In this document: positions 9,365 through 16,425 of the stretch, piece by piece
Layout: every line of letters begins with the position of its first letter
How positions within the stretch are numbered: the stretch's first letter is position 1
DNA from: Brevibacillus agri
GTDB lineage: Bacteria; Bacillota; Bacilli; Brevibacillales; Brevibacillaceae
Reading direction: 5' to 3'
Length of the DNA: 64,000 nucleotides
NCBI RefSeq assembly: GCF_004117055.1
Contig: NZ_CP026363.1
Span: forward strand, 2,844,001 to 2,908,000
Position numbers and translations under genes: made by a program
The notes under the pieces: model-generated
Database searches by the model: none
What the model saw: only the letters and a program-made list of their open reading frames with translations
Told to the model about the DNA's origin: nothing

Positions 9365-9390
9365 GGAGAGGGCACTCCTCTCCTTTTTTT
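9365..9390 (+). terminator. Intercistronic terminator between tctC and tctB
   Basis: GGAGAGG and CCTCTCC arms with a 5-nt loop are followed by seven T, starting right at the tctC stop. Inside an operon such a partial terminator would let the binding protein be made in excess over the membrane subunits. Confidence 0.75.
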
Positions 9391-9475
9391 CCCCCGCTTT
9401 TTGCGGCGCGCGTCCGCTTTTCCTGGTGGAGAGAAAGACGCGTCTGCAACTCCCTTATCGAAAAAGGAGGTACGT

Positions 9476-9940
9476 ATGAACGCAAGGTTTGATCGGTACG
9501 GCAGTATCGCTTTTGCGCTAGTGGGCGCTTTTTTCATCACGGAGAGCCAGCATATATCGACCAGTGCATACGGCAGCCAGGTCGGGCCGAACATGTTTCC
9601 GTTCGGCTTGGGCATCTTGCTTGTCCTGCTCAGCCTGCGCCTGTTTTGGGAGACATTCCAGGCGAAAAACCGTGCCGTGGCAGAAGCGCCCGAAAAACTT
9701 TTGTACAAACGGTTTCTCCTGATGCTCGTGGCGACGGTGCTGTATGTCCTGCTTTTGGAGCCAATCGGGTATGTGATCGCTACCGCTCTGTTTCTTTACG
9801 TCACGTTTCTGGTCATGGGCAGCAAAAGCCAACTGCAATCGGCGGTTGTCTCCTTGCTGTTTTCCGTCGGCGTCTACGTGGTGTACGTGCAATTGCTGAA
9901 AGGAACGCTTCCAGGACTTCCAACCTGGCTCGGCGTCTAG
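9476..9940 (+). CDS. tctB: Tripartite tricarboxylate transporter small membrane subunit (TctB family)
   Basis: A 154-residue protein with four predicted spans. It begins RYGSIAFALVGAFFI and has the TctB-like loop GPNMFPFGLGILLVLLS. The start at ATG 9476 follows a strong AAAGGAGG at 9464-9470. It pairs with TctA to form the proton- or sodium-driven transporter. The gene is separated from tctC by a terminator hairpin and from tctA by 12 bases. Confidence 0.88.
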   Translation: MNARFDRYGSIAFALVGAFFITESQHISTSAYGSQVGPNMFPFGLGILLVLLSLRLFWETFQAKNRAVAEAPEKLLYKRFLLMLVATVLYVLLLEPIGYVIATALFLYVTFLVMGSKSQLQSAVVSLLFSVGVYVVYVQLLKGTLPGLPTWLGV

Positions 9941-9952
9941 GGAGGGATCGGA

Positions 9953-11479
9953 ATGAGTGCGCTGGACTATTTGGCCGATGGATTTCTCATCGCTTTTCAA
10001 TGGCATAACTTGCTTTACGCGTTTATCGGGGTGCTGATCGGGACGGCTGTCGGCGTGCTGCCGGGCATCGGGCCGATGAGCGGAGTGGCGCTGCTGATGC
10101 CGGTCACAGCTTCCTTGACGGCGGGCTTGCCGCCGGAGATGGCCGCGGCGAGCGCCCTGATTTTGCTGGCAGGCGTGTACTACGGCGCGATGTACGGCGG
10201 TTCCACCACGTCGATTTTGCTGAACACGCCAGGCGAATCGTCTTCGGTCGTCACGACCTTGGACGGGTATCAGCTCGCGCGGCAGGGACGGGCGGGAGCG
10301 GCGCTGTCGATTGCGGCCATCGGCTCGTTTGTGGCCGGGATCGTGGCGCTGGTCGCGCTCGTCTTTCTCGCCGATCCGCTCTCTGACCTCGCGCTGCAGT
10401 TCGGTCCGGCCGAGTATTTTTCGCTCATGCTGCTCGGCCTGTGCGCCGTGAGCGGGCTTGGCGGCAAGTCAATGACCAAGGCGCTGCTGATGACCGTCCT
10501 CGGGCTTTTGCTGGCCACGATTGGCATCGACAACGTATCGGGAGTCGCCCGCTTCACCTACGACATCCCCGACCTGTATCAAGGGCTGGAGTTTCTGACC
10601 ATCGCGGTCGGCCTGTTCGCGCTAGGAGAGGTTTTCAAAACGATTCTGGAAAACGACCAGTCCTCGCAGGAAATTATCAAGGTCGGCCGGATTCTCCCGA
10701 CGAAGCAAGACCTCAAGGAGAGTGCCGCTCCGATCGCGCGCGGTTCTTTGCTCGGCTTTTTCATCGGCGTGCTGCCGGGAGCAGGCGCGACGCTGGCCTC
10801 TTTCTTTTCTTATATTTTGGAGAAAAAATGGAGCAAGCACCCGGAGCGCTTCGGAAAAGGCGAGATCGCCGGAGTAGCCGCCCCGGAATCCGCGAACAAT
10901 GCCGCCTCCGGAGGGGCAATGATCCCGCTGTTGACGCTCGGAATCCCGGGATCGGGGACGACCGCGATCTTGATGGGGGCACTGCTCATGTACAACGTCC
11001 AGCCGGGGCCGCTGTTGTTCAGCGATCATCCGCAAATCGCCTGGGGACTGATCGCGAGCATGTTCATCGGAAATCTGATGCTGCTCGTGCTGAACATGCC
11101 GTTGGTCAAAGTGTTTGCCAAAATTATTGAGACGCCGCCGCATTTTTTGATTCCGATGATTATCGCCATCTCTGTTTTCGGCGTCTACGCGGTACAGATC
11201 AGCACGTTCGACCTCATCCTGCTCGTCAGTTGCGGCATTCTCGGCTACTTTTTGAGCAAAAACGACTTTCCGCTCGCCCCGCTCGTACTGGGGCTGGTGC
11301 TCGGCCCGATGATCGAAAACAACATGCGCCGCGCGCTGACGACATCCAACGGCGACTTCTCGATTTTTTACACGAAGCCGCTGTCCGCCGTCTTTCTGCT
11401 GTGCGCGCTGGCCTGGCTCGTCGTGCCGCTGTTGTTGAAGCGGCGAGGAAAACAAGTCGTGATTAACGAAGAAGCCTGA
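9953..11479 (+). CDS. tctA: Tripartite tricarboxylate transporter large permease subunit (TctA family)
   Basis: A 508-residue permease with about 12 membrane spans. Family landmarks include GVLPGIGPMSGVALLMP near residue 35, YYGAMYGGSTTSILLNTPGE, the second glycine-rich repeat GVLPGAGATLASFFSY, and ESANNAASGGAMIPLLTLGIPGSG. Two similar GxLPGxGxxxG halves are characteristic of TctA. GGAGGG lies just upstream. Last gene of the operon led by the two-component pair. Confidence 0.95.
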   Translation: MSALDYLADGFLIAFQWHNLLYAFIGVLIGTAVGVLPGIGPMSGVALLMPVTASLTAGLPPEMAAASALILLAGVYYGAMYGGSTTSILLNTPGESSSVVTTLDGYQLARQGRAGAALSIAAIGSFVAGIVALVALVFLADPLSDLALQFGPAEYFSLMLLGLCAVSGLGGKSMTKALLMTVLGLLLATIGIDNVSGVARFTYDIPDLYQGLEFLTIAVGLFALGEVFKTILENDQSSQEIIKVGRILPTKQDLKESAAPIARGSLLGFFIGVLPGAGATLASFFSYILEKKWSKHPERFGKGEIAGVAAPESANNAASGGAMIPLLTLGIPGSGTTAILMGALLMYNVQPGPLLFSDHPQIAWGLIASMFIGNLMLLVLNMPLVKVFAKIIETPPHFLIPMIIAISVFGVYAVQISTFDLILLVSCGILGYFLSKNDFPLAPLVLGLVLGPMIENNMRRALTTSNGDFSIFYTKPLSAVFLLCALAWLVVPLLLKRRGKQVVINEEA

Positions 11480-11562
11480 TTTTCCTTCAGGCATACAGCA
11501 GGGGATCCGTCCGCAAGCTGTTCGTCTGCCGGCTCGTTTGTCGCAAAGCTTCCTATCGCTTC

Positions 11563-11591
11563 TTGACAACGGCTTCCTCCCCCCTTATCAT
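11563..11591 (+). promoter_or_regulatory. Sigma-A type promoter of the acetyltransferase gene
   Basis: TTGACA (11563-11568) and TATCAT (11586-11591) are separated by exactly 17 bases. Transcription should start near 11598. Confidence 0.75.
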
Positions 11592-11610
11592 AGGAAAAAT
11601 TTCGGGAAAC

Positions 11611-11638
11611 TGTACTGCCCGGACAGCCGGGCAGTACA
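11611..11638 (+). promoter_or_regulatory. Perfect 12-bp hairpin in the acetyltransferase leader
   Basis: TGTACTGCCCGG and CCGGGCAGTACA flank the tetraloop ACAG, about 13 bases after the predicted transcription start and just upstream of the ribosome site. No T run follows, so it is not a terminator; it may stabilise the mRNA or control initiation. Confidence 0.6.
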
Positions 11639-11655
11639 GCAGAGGAGAGACGAAG

Positions 11656-12246
11656 ATGCGAACAATCGAGCCTGTCACATTGGAAGGAAAGCGGGTCAGA
11701 CTGGAGCCGCTGCGCCCGGCGCATGTGGACGGAATTTTTGCTGCGGGGGCCTTTCCGCCAATCTGGTCGTACATGTCGGTGGAGATTCAGACGCGCGAAG
11801 ACGCGCAAGCTTTTATCGAGCAGGCGCTGAAAAACGAGGCGGAGCAAACCGAGCTGCCCTTTGCCATCGTCAACCGCGCGGACGGGCAGGTCATCGGCAG
11901 CACGAGGTTTCTCGCCATTTCCCGCAAAGATCGCGGACTGGAAATCGGTTTTACGTGGCTGACCCCCGCCGTCTGGAAAACGGCTGTCAACACTGAGTGC
12001 AAATGGCTTTTGCTGCGCCACTGCTTCGAAGAACTTGGCTGCATTCGCGTCCAGTTGAAAACCGATGCGCGCAATCTCAACTCCCAGCGCGCCATCGCCC
12101 GCATCGGCGGCATCCGCGAGGGCGTGCTTCGCAATCATATGGTGATGCGGGACGGATACATTCGCGATTCGGTTTATTTCAGCATCCTCGACAGGGAGTG
12201 GCCGGAGGTGAAGCAACGGCTGGAAATGTTGCTGTTTGGTGAATAA
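11656..12246 (+). CDS. GNAT family N-acetyltransferase (RimJ/RimL-like)
   Basis: A 196-residue acetyl-CoA-dependent acetyltransferase of the RimJ/RimL subgroup. It starts with the typical EPVTLEGKRVRLEPLRPAH, has FAIVNRADGQVIGSTRFL in the central sheet and the RxxGxxxEGVLRNHMVMRDGYIRDSVYFSIL end seen in this subgroup (here RIGGIREGVLRNH). ATG 11656 follows AGAGGAGAG. The gene has its own strong promoter and hairpin leader. The acceptor (ribosomal protein, small amine or drug) cannot be told. Confidence 0.88.
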   Translation: MRTIEPVTLEGKRVRLEPLRPAHVDGIFAAGAFPPIWSYMSVEIQTREDAQAFIEQALKNEAEQTELPFAIVNRADGQVIGSTRFLAISRKDRGLEIGFTWLTPAVWKTAVNTECKWLLLRHCFEELGCIRVQLKTDARNLNSQRAIARIGGIREGVLRNHMVMRDGYIRDSVYFSILDREWPEVKQRLEMLLFGE

Positions 12247-12340
12247 AGGGGCGGGGCGATTGTAGGTCCAAAGCTGCATGTGTACAATAGGGATGAACCT
12301 TGAGGAATACCTCTAGTTGCGCTTAGAAAAGAGGGTGTAC

Positions 12341-12757
12341 ATGAGACTCCGCATCTTGCCAACCGGCTGCGTCCTGCTCGCCGGGGATCTGCTCGCCTTT
12401 TTGCTGTTTGTCTACTATGGAAAGCTGGCCCACAACTTGCCAGTCACGTTTCTCGGAATAGGCGAGACGCTGGCTCCGTTTTTGATCGGCTGGATCATCG
12501 CCATCCTCGTTTTTCGCACCTATGCGGAGCGCGCCTACTCGTCCTGGGGACGGCAGTTGCTCACGATGCTGTTCACGTGGACGCTGGCGGCTCCGATTGG
12601 CCTATTGATCCGCTCCTGGTGGACGGGCGTGCCGATCACGCTCATTTTTGCCGGCGTGACCTACTTCGTGACTCTGGCCTTTCTGCTTGGCTGGCGTCTG
12701 CCCTTTGCGCTGGTCCATGCGCTGTGGAAGCGGACCCGGCACCAGACCGTTCACTAA
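12341..12757 (+). CDS. DUF3054 family membrane protein
   Basis: A 138-residue protein with four predicted spans, in the order GCVLLAGDLLAFLLFV, FLIGWIIAILVFR, LLTMLFTWTLAAPIGLLI with RSWW, and ITLIFAGVTYFVTLAFLLGW. The GDxxAF start and the PxGLxxRSWW loop match DUF3054 as I recall it. The function of the family is unknown. Start ATG 12341 has AAAGAGGG upstream. Confidence 0.75.
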   Translation: MRLRILPTGCVLLAGDLLAFLLFVYYGKLAHNLPVTFLGIGETLAPFLIGWIIAILVFRTYAERAYSSWGRQLLTMLFTWTLAAPIGLLIRSWWTGVPITLIFAGVTYFVTLAFLLGWRLPFALVHALWKRTRHQTVH

Positions 12758-12816
12758 TAAACCGTGCCAAATTGGTTACGCTATCCTGTGTGTGATGACC
12801 ACAGGAGGTGAATCCG

Positions 12817-12948
12817 TTGGGCAAAAACAACAACAGCAAAGACTTGGGGAAAAACCGCGGGAAAACGCTCGATCACAACGATCAGAACACGAACCTGCGC
12901 CAATCCCACCACAATGACCGTAACGAAGGTACCGCCAAAGACCGCTGA
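12817..12948 (+). CDS. Small Asn-rich hydrophilic protein, possibly spore-type
   Basis: A 43-residue ORF from TTG 12817, with an excellent AGGAGGTGA five bases upstream. The peptide begins MGKNNNSKDLGKNRGKTLDH and ends KDR. It has no hydrophobic stretch and is rich in Asn, Lys, His and Asp, like minor small acid-soluble spore proteins such as SspN and SspP, though I cannot match it to one. A CCTGTG/CACAGG hairpin (12785-12805) overlaps the start of the ribosome site. The stop codon lies inside the left arm of its terminator. Confidence 0.65.
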   Translation: MGKNNNSKDLGKNRGKTLDHNDQNTNLRQSHHNDRNEGTAKDR

Positions 12949-12967
12949 GCTTTCAGCGGTTTTTTTC
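12941..12967 (+). terminator. Terminator overlapping the stop codon of the 43-residue gene
   Basis: ACCGCTGA and TCAGCGGT with a 4-nt loop and a seven-T run. The TGA stop is the last three bases of the left arm. Confidence 0.85.
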
Positions 12968-13066
12968 TGCTTTTCACCAGCCTGGCCCGCACAGCAAATG
13001 GTTCGATTCCGGACGAGTTGTGTTATAATAGGTTTTGTTTTTCAAGCGAGTGGAGGGGAAAACAGT

Positions 13067-13435
13067 ATGACGGAACCGTTGCATGACGTACAGCCGGTGA
13101 CCATGTCGTCACAGGCGTTTTTGATTTTGTGCCGACTCTACGACGGATGCTACGACGAGTTGAAGCAAAACGAGCAGCTTCGCGAGCTGGTCGAATCCAT
13201 CGGGGATATGCTTTTGGCCGGAGTGGAGACGCTGGAGAAGCAAGAGATCAAGCCAAAAACGATTACCTTTCCACTGACGGTGCAGCAAGCGTTTTTCGTG
13301 CGGAGGCTAGTCGTGGAGCTGCTCGCGCAAGCGCCTGCCGGCAACGACGACAAGACGACGCGATGGCTGCAGGAATGCTTGACGGCGTTGTCCGGAGGCG
13401 GTGCCAGTGCCGATGCCAAAGCAGATGCGCACTAG
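13067..13435 (+). CDS. Hypothetical protein upstream of tenI
   Basis: A 122-residue soluble, mostly helical protein that I do not recognise. ATG 13067 has GGAGGGG eight bases upstream and a TATAAT box at 13024-13029. It has no Cys-rich or membrane segments; a Leu-rich acidic centre (ELVESIGDMLLAGVETLEKQ) is followed by an Ala-rich tail. Its end overlaps the tenI start by 29 bases, so it is co-transcribed with tenI-thiE. A thiamine-related role is only a guess from position. Confidence 0.75.
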   Translation: MTEPLHDVQPVTMSSQAFLILCRLYDGCYDELKQNEQLRELVESIGDMLLAGVETLEKQEIKPKTITFPLTVQQAFFVRRLVVELLAQAPAGNDDKTTRWLQECLTALSGGGASADAKADAH

Positions 13436-14054
13436 CCGGGAGCTTCACGTCATTACGAGCGGCAGGCAAACGCTCGAAGAGGTGCTGCGGATGGCCGAGG
13501 CGGCCTATGCCGGAGGGATGGATTACCTGCATATTCGCGAAAAGCAGCGAACCGCCAGGGAATGCATGGACTGGGTTCGGGCTTTGGCGAATGTGGTTCC
13601 GCTCGCAAGCCTGCTGGTCAACGATCGGGTCGATGTGAGTGCCGCGTCCGGCTGTGCAGGCGCCCATCTGGCGTACCACAGTCTGGAGGTCAGCGACGCG
13701 CGGCAAGTGTTGCGGCGGGAACAAAAAGTAGGTCGCTCTGTCCATTCCTTCGCGGAAGCCGAACAGGCGGTGACAGCAGGGGCAGACTATTTGATGTACG
13801 GACACATTTTTCCAAGCGGCTCGAAGCCGAATCTCGCGCCTAGAGGGACGGGCGAGCTGATGAAAATAACGGCCAGGTGGACGGTTCCCGTGATCGGGCT
13901 TGGCGGGATTACGCCGGAGCGGACTGCTGAGGTACTCGCCGCAGGCTGCGCAGGCGTTGCCGTACTATCGGGAATTACCAATGCGGCAGATGCGAAGGCA
14001 GTGGCTATGGCTTATCGCGAGGCATTGGATCGTTGGGAGGGGAATGAAAAATGA
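13407..14054 (+). CDS. tenI: Thiazole tautomerase / thiamine phosphate synthase-like protein TenI
   Basis: A 215-residue TIM-barrel protein of the ThiE/TenI family. It has GGMDYLHIREK, LLVNDRVDV, the phosphate-binding loop GLGGITPE and the AGCAGVAVLSGI end. The lone HIREK in place of ThiE's QLRDK and the segment GHIFPSGSKP suggest TenI, which isomerises the thiazole phosphate carboxylate formed by ThiG. The GTG start at 13407 is chosen because GGAGG lies eight bases upstream; GTG 13401 would be too close. The adjacent thiE supports the assignment by making this the second paralogue. Confidence 0.82.
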   Translation: MPMPKQMRTSRELHVITSGRQTLEEVLRMAEAAYAGGMDYLHIREKQRTARECMDWVRALANVVPLASLLVNDRVDVSAASGCAGAHLAYHSLEVSDARQVLRREQKVGRSVHSFAEAEQAVTAGADYLMYGHIFPSGSKPNLAPRGTGELMKITARWTVPVIGLGGITPERTAEVLAAGCAGVAVLSGITNAADAKAVAMAYREALDRWEGNEK

Positions 14055-14713
14055 ACGACAGGCAAACACTTCGGGAAAAGATGGGCGTTTATTTGGTGAT
14101 CGGCACCCAGGATTGCGGATTTTCCAGCGAGAAGACAATCGAAATCGCGCGCGAGGCGCTTGCGGGCGGAGTCGGTACGTTGCAGTTGCGCGACAAAGGC
14201 AGCAAGCTGACTTCCGAGGAGCGCCACGAGCTGGGACGGCAGCTTCAGCAGCTTTGCCGCGAAGCGCAAGCGCTGTTTTTCGTCAACGACGATGTGGAAC
14301 TGGCTGTTCGGCTGCAAGCGGACGGGGTACACGTCGGACAGGATGACATGCAGTTGGCCGAGGTGAGAGCAAAAGTAGGCGAAGCCATGTACATCGGCGT
14401 GTCCGCAGGGACGGTGGAGGAAGCGCTCGCCGCCAAAAGCGGTGGTGCAGACTGCATCGGGGTAGGAGCGATGTTCGCCACTTCGTCGAAGGCAGATGCG
14501 GGCGAGCCGATTGGACCTGAGGGACTGCGCGCCATCCGGGAGGCTGTCGGCAGCGACTTGCCGATCGTGGGCATCGGCGGGATCACGCTTGAGAATGCAG
14601 AGCAGGTGCTACGCGCGGGAGCCGATGGCGTCGCTGTCATCAGCGCGATCAGCCGGGCCGACTCGCCCAGGAAAGCGGCGGCAGACTTGCTGCGGATTGT
14701 ACGCTCGATCTAG
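14051..14713 (+). CDS. thiE: Thiamine-phosphate synthase
   Basis: A 220-residue TIM barrel that joins HMP-pyrophosphate with thiazole phosphate to give thiamine phosphate. All ThiE marks are seen: GVGTLQLRDKGSK, FFVNDDVELAVRLQADGVHVGQDD, GADCIGVGAMFATSSKADA and GIGGITLENAEQVLRAGADGVAV. The start ATG overlaps the tenI stop (ATGA), so translation is coupled. No TPP riboswitch was seen upstream of this operon and no other thiamine genes lie in the window. Confidence 0.95.
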   Translation: MNDRQTLREKMGVYLVIGTQDCGFSSEKTIEIAREALAGGVGTLQLRDKGSKLTSEERHELGRQLQQLCREAQALFFVNDDVELAVRLQADGVHVGQDDMQLAEVRAKVGEAMYIGVSAGTVEEALAAKSGGADCIGVGAMFATSSKADAGEPIGPEGLRAIREAVGSDLPIVGIGGITLENAEQVLRAGADGVAVISAISRADSPRKAAADLLRIVRSI

Positions 14714-14802
14714 CACGGACAAAGAGACGAATACATATGGTAGGGTAACATTACTCATTCACGAAGGAAACCGATACTGGCGACCAAAAGGAGGTGGAAC
14801 CG

Positions 14803-15711
14803 ATGAAAAATCGGATTTACCGGATCGGATACGAATGGGTCAGCAAACGGGAGTTGCTTGAGCGACTGTACTTGAACGACTGCATCCTGATCGAGCACAA
14901 GCGGCTCCAGCCGCCTCCGGACGATCAGGATACCGAATTGCCGCCGGAAAAAGAAGTCCATGCTGTCCTGATTCGCAGTCAGCGACGTCCGGGCGAATGG
15001 GTGACGTTTAACGGGCTGTACGAGATTCAAACCCGCGAACCGATTCCGTGGATTGATTCTCCCCTGGAGTATCACCAGTTCGGAACGGAGTTGATTCCGG
15101 GCAACATCCGCCGGGAAAAAGCGCCCCAGGGCCGGATTCCGGCGAGGACGAAGCTGCAGATTGCCGCTGTTCGCCAGGATACCGTTTTTGTGACGGTACC
15201 CGGGCATCCATCCCGGCGCTACGAGATGGCTTTGGCTCATGCGCGCTTCGCCAAAGATTTTCCGACGGAACTTGAAATGAAGCTGCAAGTGTATGCGTTT
15301 CCACCGCGCCACGACATCTTCGTCGACTGGCTTTTGAAGGAAGGGCGGAAATCGGGAATCATCACACGGCCGAATCAGGAGAGAGTGGAGCGGTCCGCTT
15401 TCCAAGTATGGGATGACTTGCGCCAGGAGTACGGGCTCAGCGTCAGCGCGGCACTACTTGCGATCAAGCAGGCGCTGATCGTGCTGGATCGGGCAGGCGT
15501 GGAAACCGATTTTCCTTATCCGGTCCAGGAGCGCTCGGACCTTTCCTTGTTCAGCGAGACGGAGCGCGACGCTTTTTACTCGTACCAGTCCGTGCGCTGC
15601 GCCATGGCGGCTGTCGCGTCTTTGCTGACGGTTGATCCAAAAGACCCGTTGCAGGACACTTTGTTGATGGATATTATGCTGGAGCAGCAGCTCAACCGCA
15701 GACGTGACTGA
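14803..15711 (+). CDS. Hypothetical protein
   Basis: A 302-residue soluble protein that I do not recognise. ATG 14803 follows AAAGGAGGTGG, an almost perfect ribosome site; the frame extends three codons further to a GTG inside that site, which is rejected. The N-terminal part (GYEWVSKRELLERLYLND) is followed by a region rich in Pro, Arg and beta-type residues, and a helical C-terminal half (LRQEYGLSVSAALLAIKQAL). It stands alone before a terminator. Confidence 0.75.
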   Translation: MKNRIYRIGYEWVSKRELLERLYLNDCILIEHKRLQPPPDDQDTELPPEKEVHAVLIRSQRRPGEWVTFNGLYEIQTREPIPWIDSPLEYHQFGTELIPGNIRREKAPQGRIPARTKLQIAAVRQDTVFVTVPGHPSRRYEMALAHARFAKDFPTELEMKLQVYAFPPRHDIFVDWLLKEGRKSGIITRPNQERVERSAFQVWDDLRQEYGLSVSAALLAIKQALIVLDRAGVETDFPYPVQERSDLSLFSETERDAFYSYQSVRCAMAAVASLLTVDPKDPLQDTLLMDIMLEQQLNRRRD

Positions 15712-15728
15712 CGCGTCTGCGTTTTTTT
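15697..15728 (+). terminator. Intrinsic terminator
   Basis: CGCAGACG and CGTCTGCG with a 9-nt loop that contains the stop codon of the preceding gene, followed by seven T. Confidence 0.85.
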
Positions 15729-15790
15729 GTTTTTCGCTGCGTCGTTGTATAATGGAAGGGCAACCCATTTAGAAAAGGACGTGGACAAGC

Positions 15791-16081
15791 ATGTACGTAT
15801 CAATGAACCGATTGAAAGTTCCTGCCGATTACCGGTCTCACCTCGAACGCGCTTTTGGCGGCGGTGGCGAGCGGATGAAGGAAGTTCCAGGGTTTTTGGA
15901 GTTTCTCTTCCTCGCGCCGACAGAAGGCGACGAGTACATCGTCTTCACGAAATGGACAGATGAACAGGCGTTCCAAAACTGGACGCAGAGCGAAGCGTTC
16001 AAGCGCGCTCACGCTGGCACAAACCAGAACAGCCCGGTCAAATCCGACTTGCGCAACTACATCGTGAAAGCTCACTCATAG
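15791..16081 (+). CDS. Heme-degrading monooxygenase (HmoA/IsdG type)
   Basis: A 96-residue ferredoxin-like (ABM fold) protein. It has the IsdG/HmoA triad of Asn6, Trp64 and His74 in the same spacing as Asn7, Trp67 and His77 of IsdG, with NWTQSEAFKRAH as the core. Such dimers open heme to release iron. A TATAAT box lies at 15748-15753. A single gene with its own terminator; no heme uptake genes are nearby. Confidence 0.85.
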   Translation: MYVSMNRLKVPADYRSHLERAFGGGGERMKEVPGFLEFLFLAPTEGDEYIVFTKWTDEQAFQNWTQSEAFKRAHAGTNQNSPVKSDLRNYIVKAHS

Positions 16082-16089
16082 GAAAAAGG

Positions 16090-16124
16090 AAGCATTTGTC
16101 GTTGCTGGGCAAATGCTTTTTTTC
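16090..16124 (+). terminator. Intrinsic terminator of the monooxygenase gene
   Basis: AAGCATTTG and CAAATGCTT with an 11-nt loop and a T-rich tail, nine bases after the stop. Confidence 0.88.
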
Positions 16125-16150
16125 TTAATCGTTGAACAATAAACGTTTTT

Positions 16151-16425
16151 TTGCCAAACTCATGCATGATCGTGATATGATAGAAGTAGATAAGCGAGCG
16201 GTTTCAATTAGCTTTCTGGCAGGAAAGTTGTCTACAAACAATCGCCGGCAGACGGCATGCGCGGCAACCCTCTCACGTCAGCGGGATCGGCTGGCGATAA
16301 TCTACCTGTTTGTTGGACACTCTTCTTTACATCATGTCGGTTTTGTGTCCATAATAGAATCATTATCATACATACTTGAAGGAAGGCCTCAATGAAGCAA
16401 GAAGAAGAAAAGGAGTCAGAGCGTT
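16151..16425 (+). promoter_or_regulatory. Structured leader upstream of the soluble histidine kinase
   Basis: No gene is convincing in these bases. A weak promoter (TTGCCA 16151, TATGAT 16176, 19-bp spacing) precedes a region that can fold into nested stems: GTAGAT (16185-16190) with ATCTAC (16299-16304), AGCTTTC with GAAAGTT (16209-16227), and ATCGCCGGC (16241-16249) with GCTGGCGAT (16290-16298). ATAGAAT-C-ATTATCA (16354-16368) looks like one good and one poor half of a Fur box. An 18-codon ORF from ATG 16392 overlaps the kinase start. It matches no riboswitch core that I know. Confidence 0.45.

Noticed and set aside
13436-14713. TPP riboswitch for tenI-thiE
   Set aside because: No CTGAGA and ACCTGATCTGGATAAT-type elements occur upstream of 13067 or between the genes.
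16132-16395. 87-codon plus-strand ORF before the kinase
   Set aside because: No ribosome site, unlikely protein composition, and the region is better explained as a structured leader.
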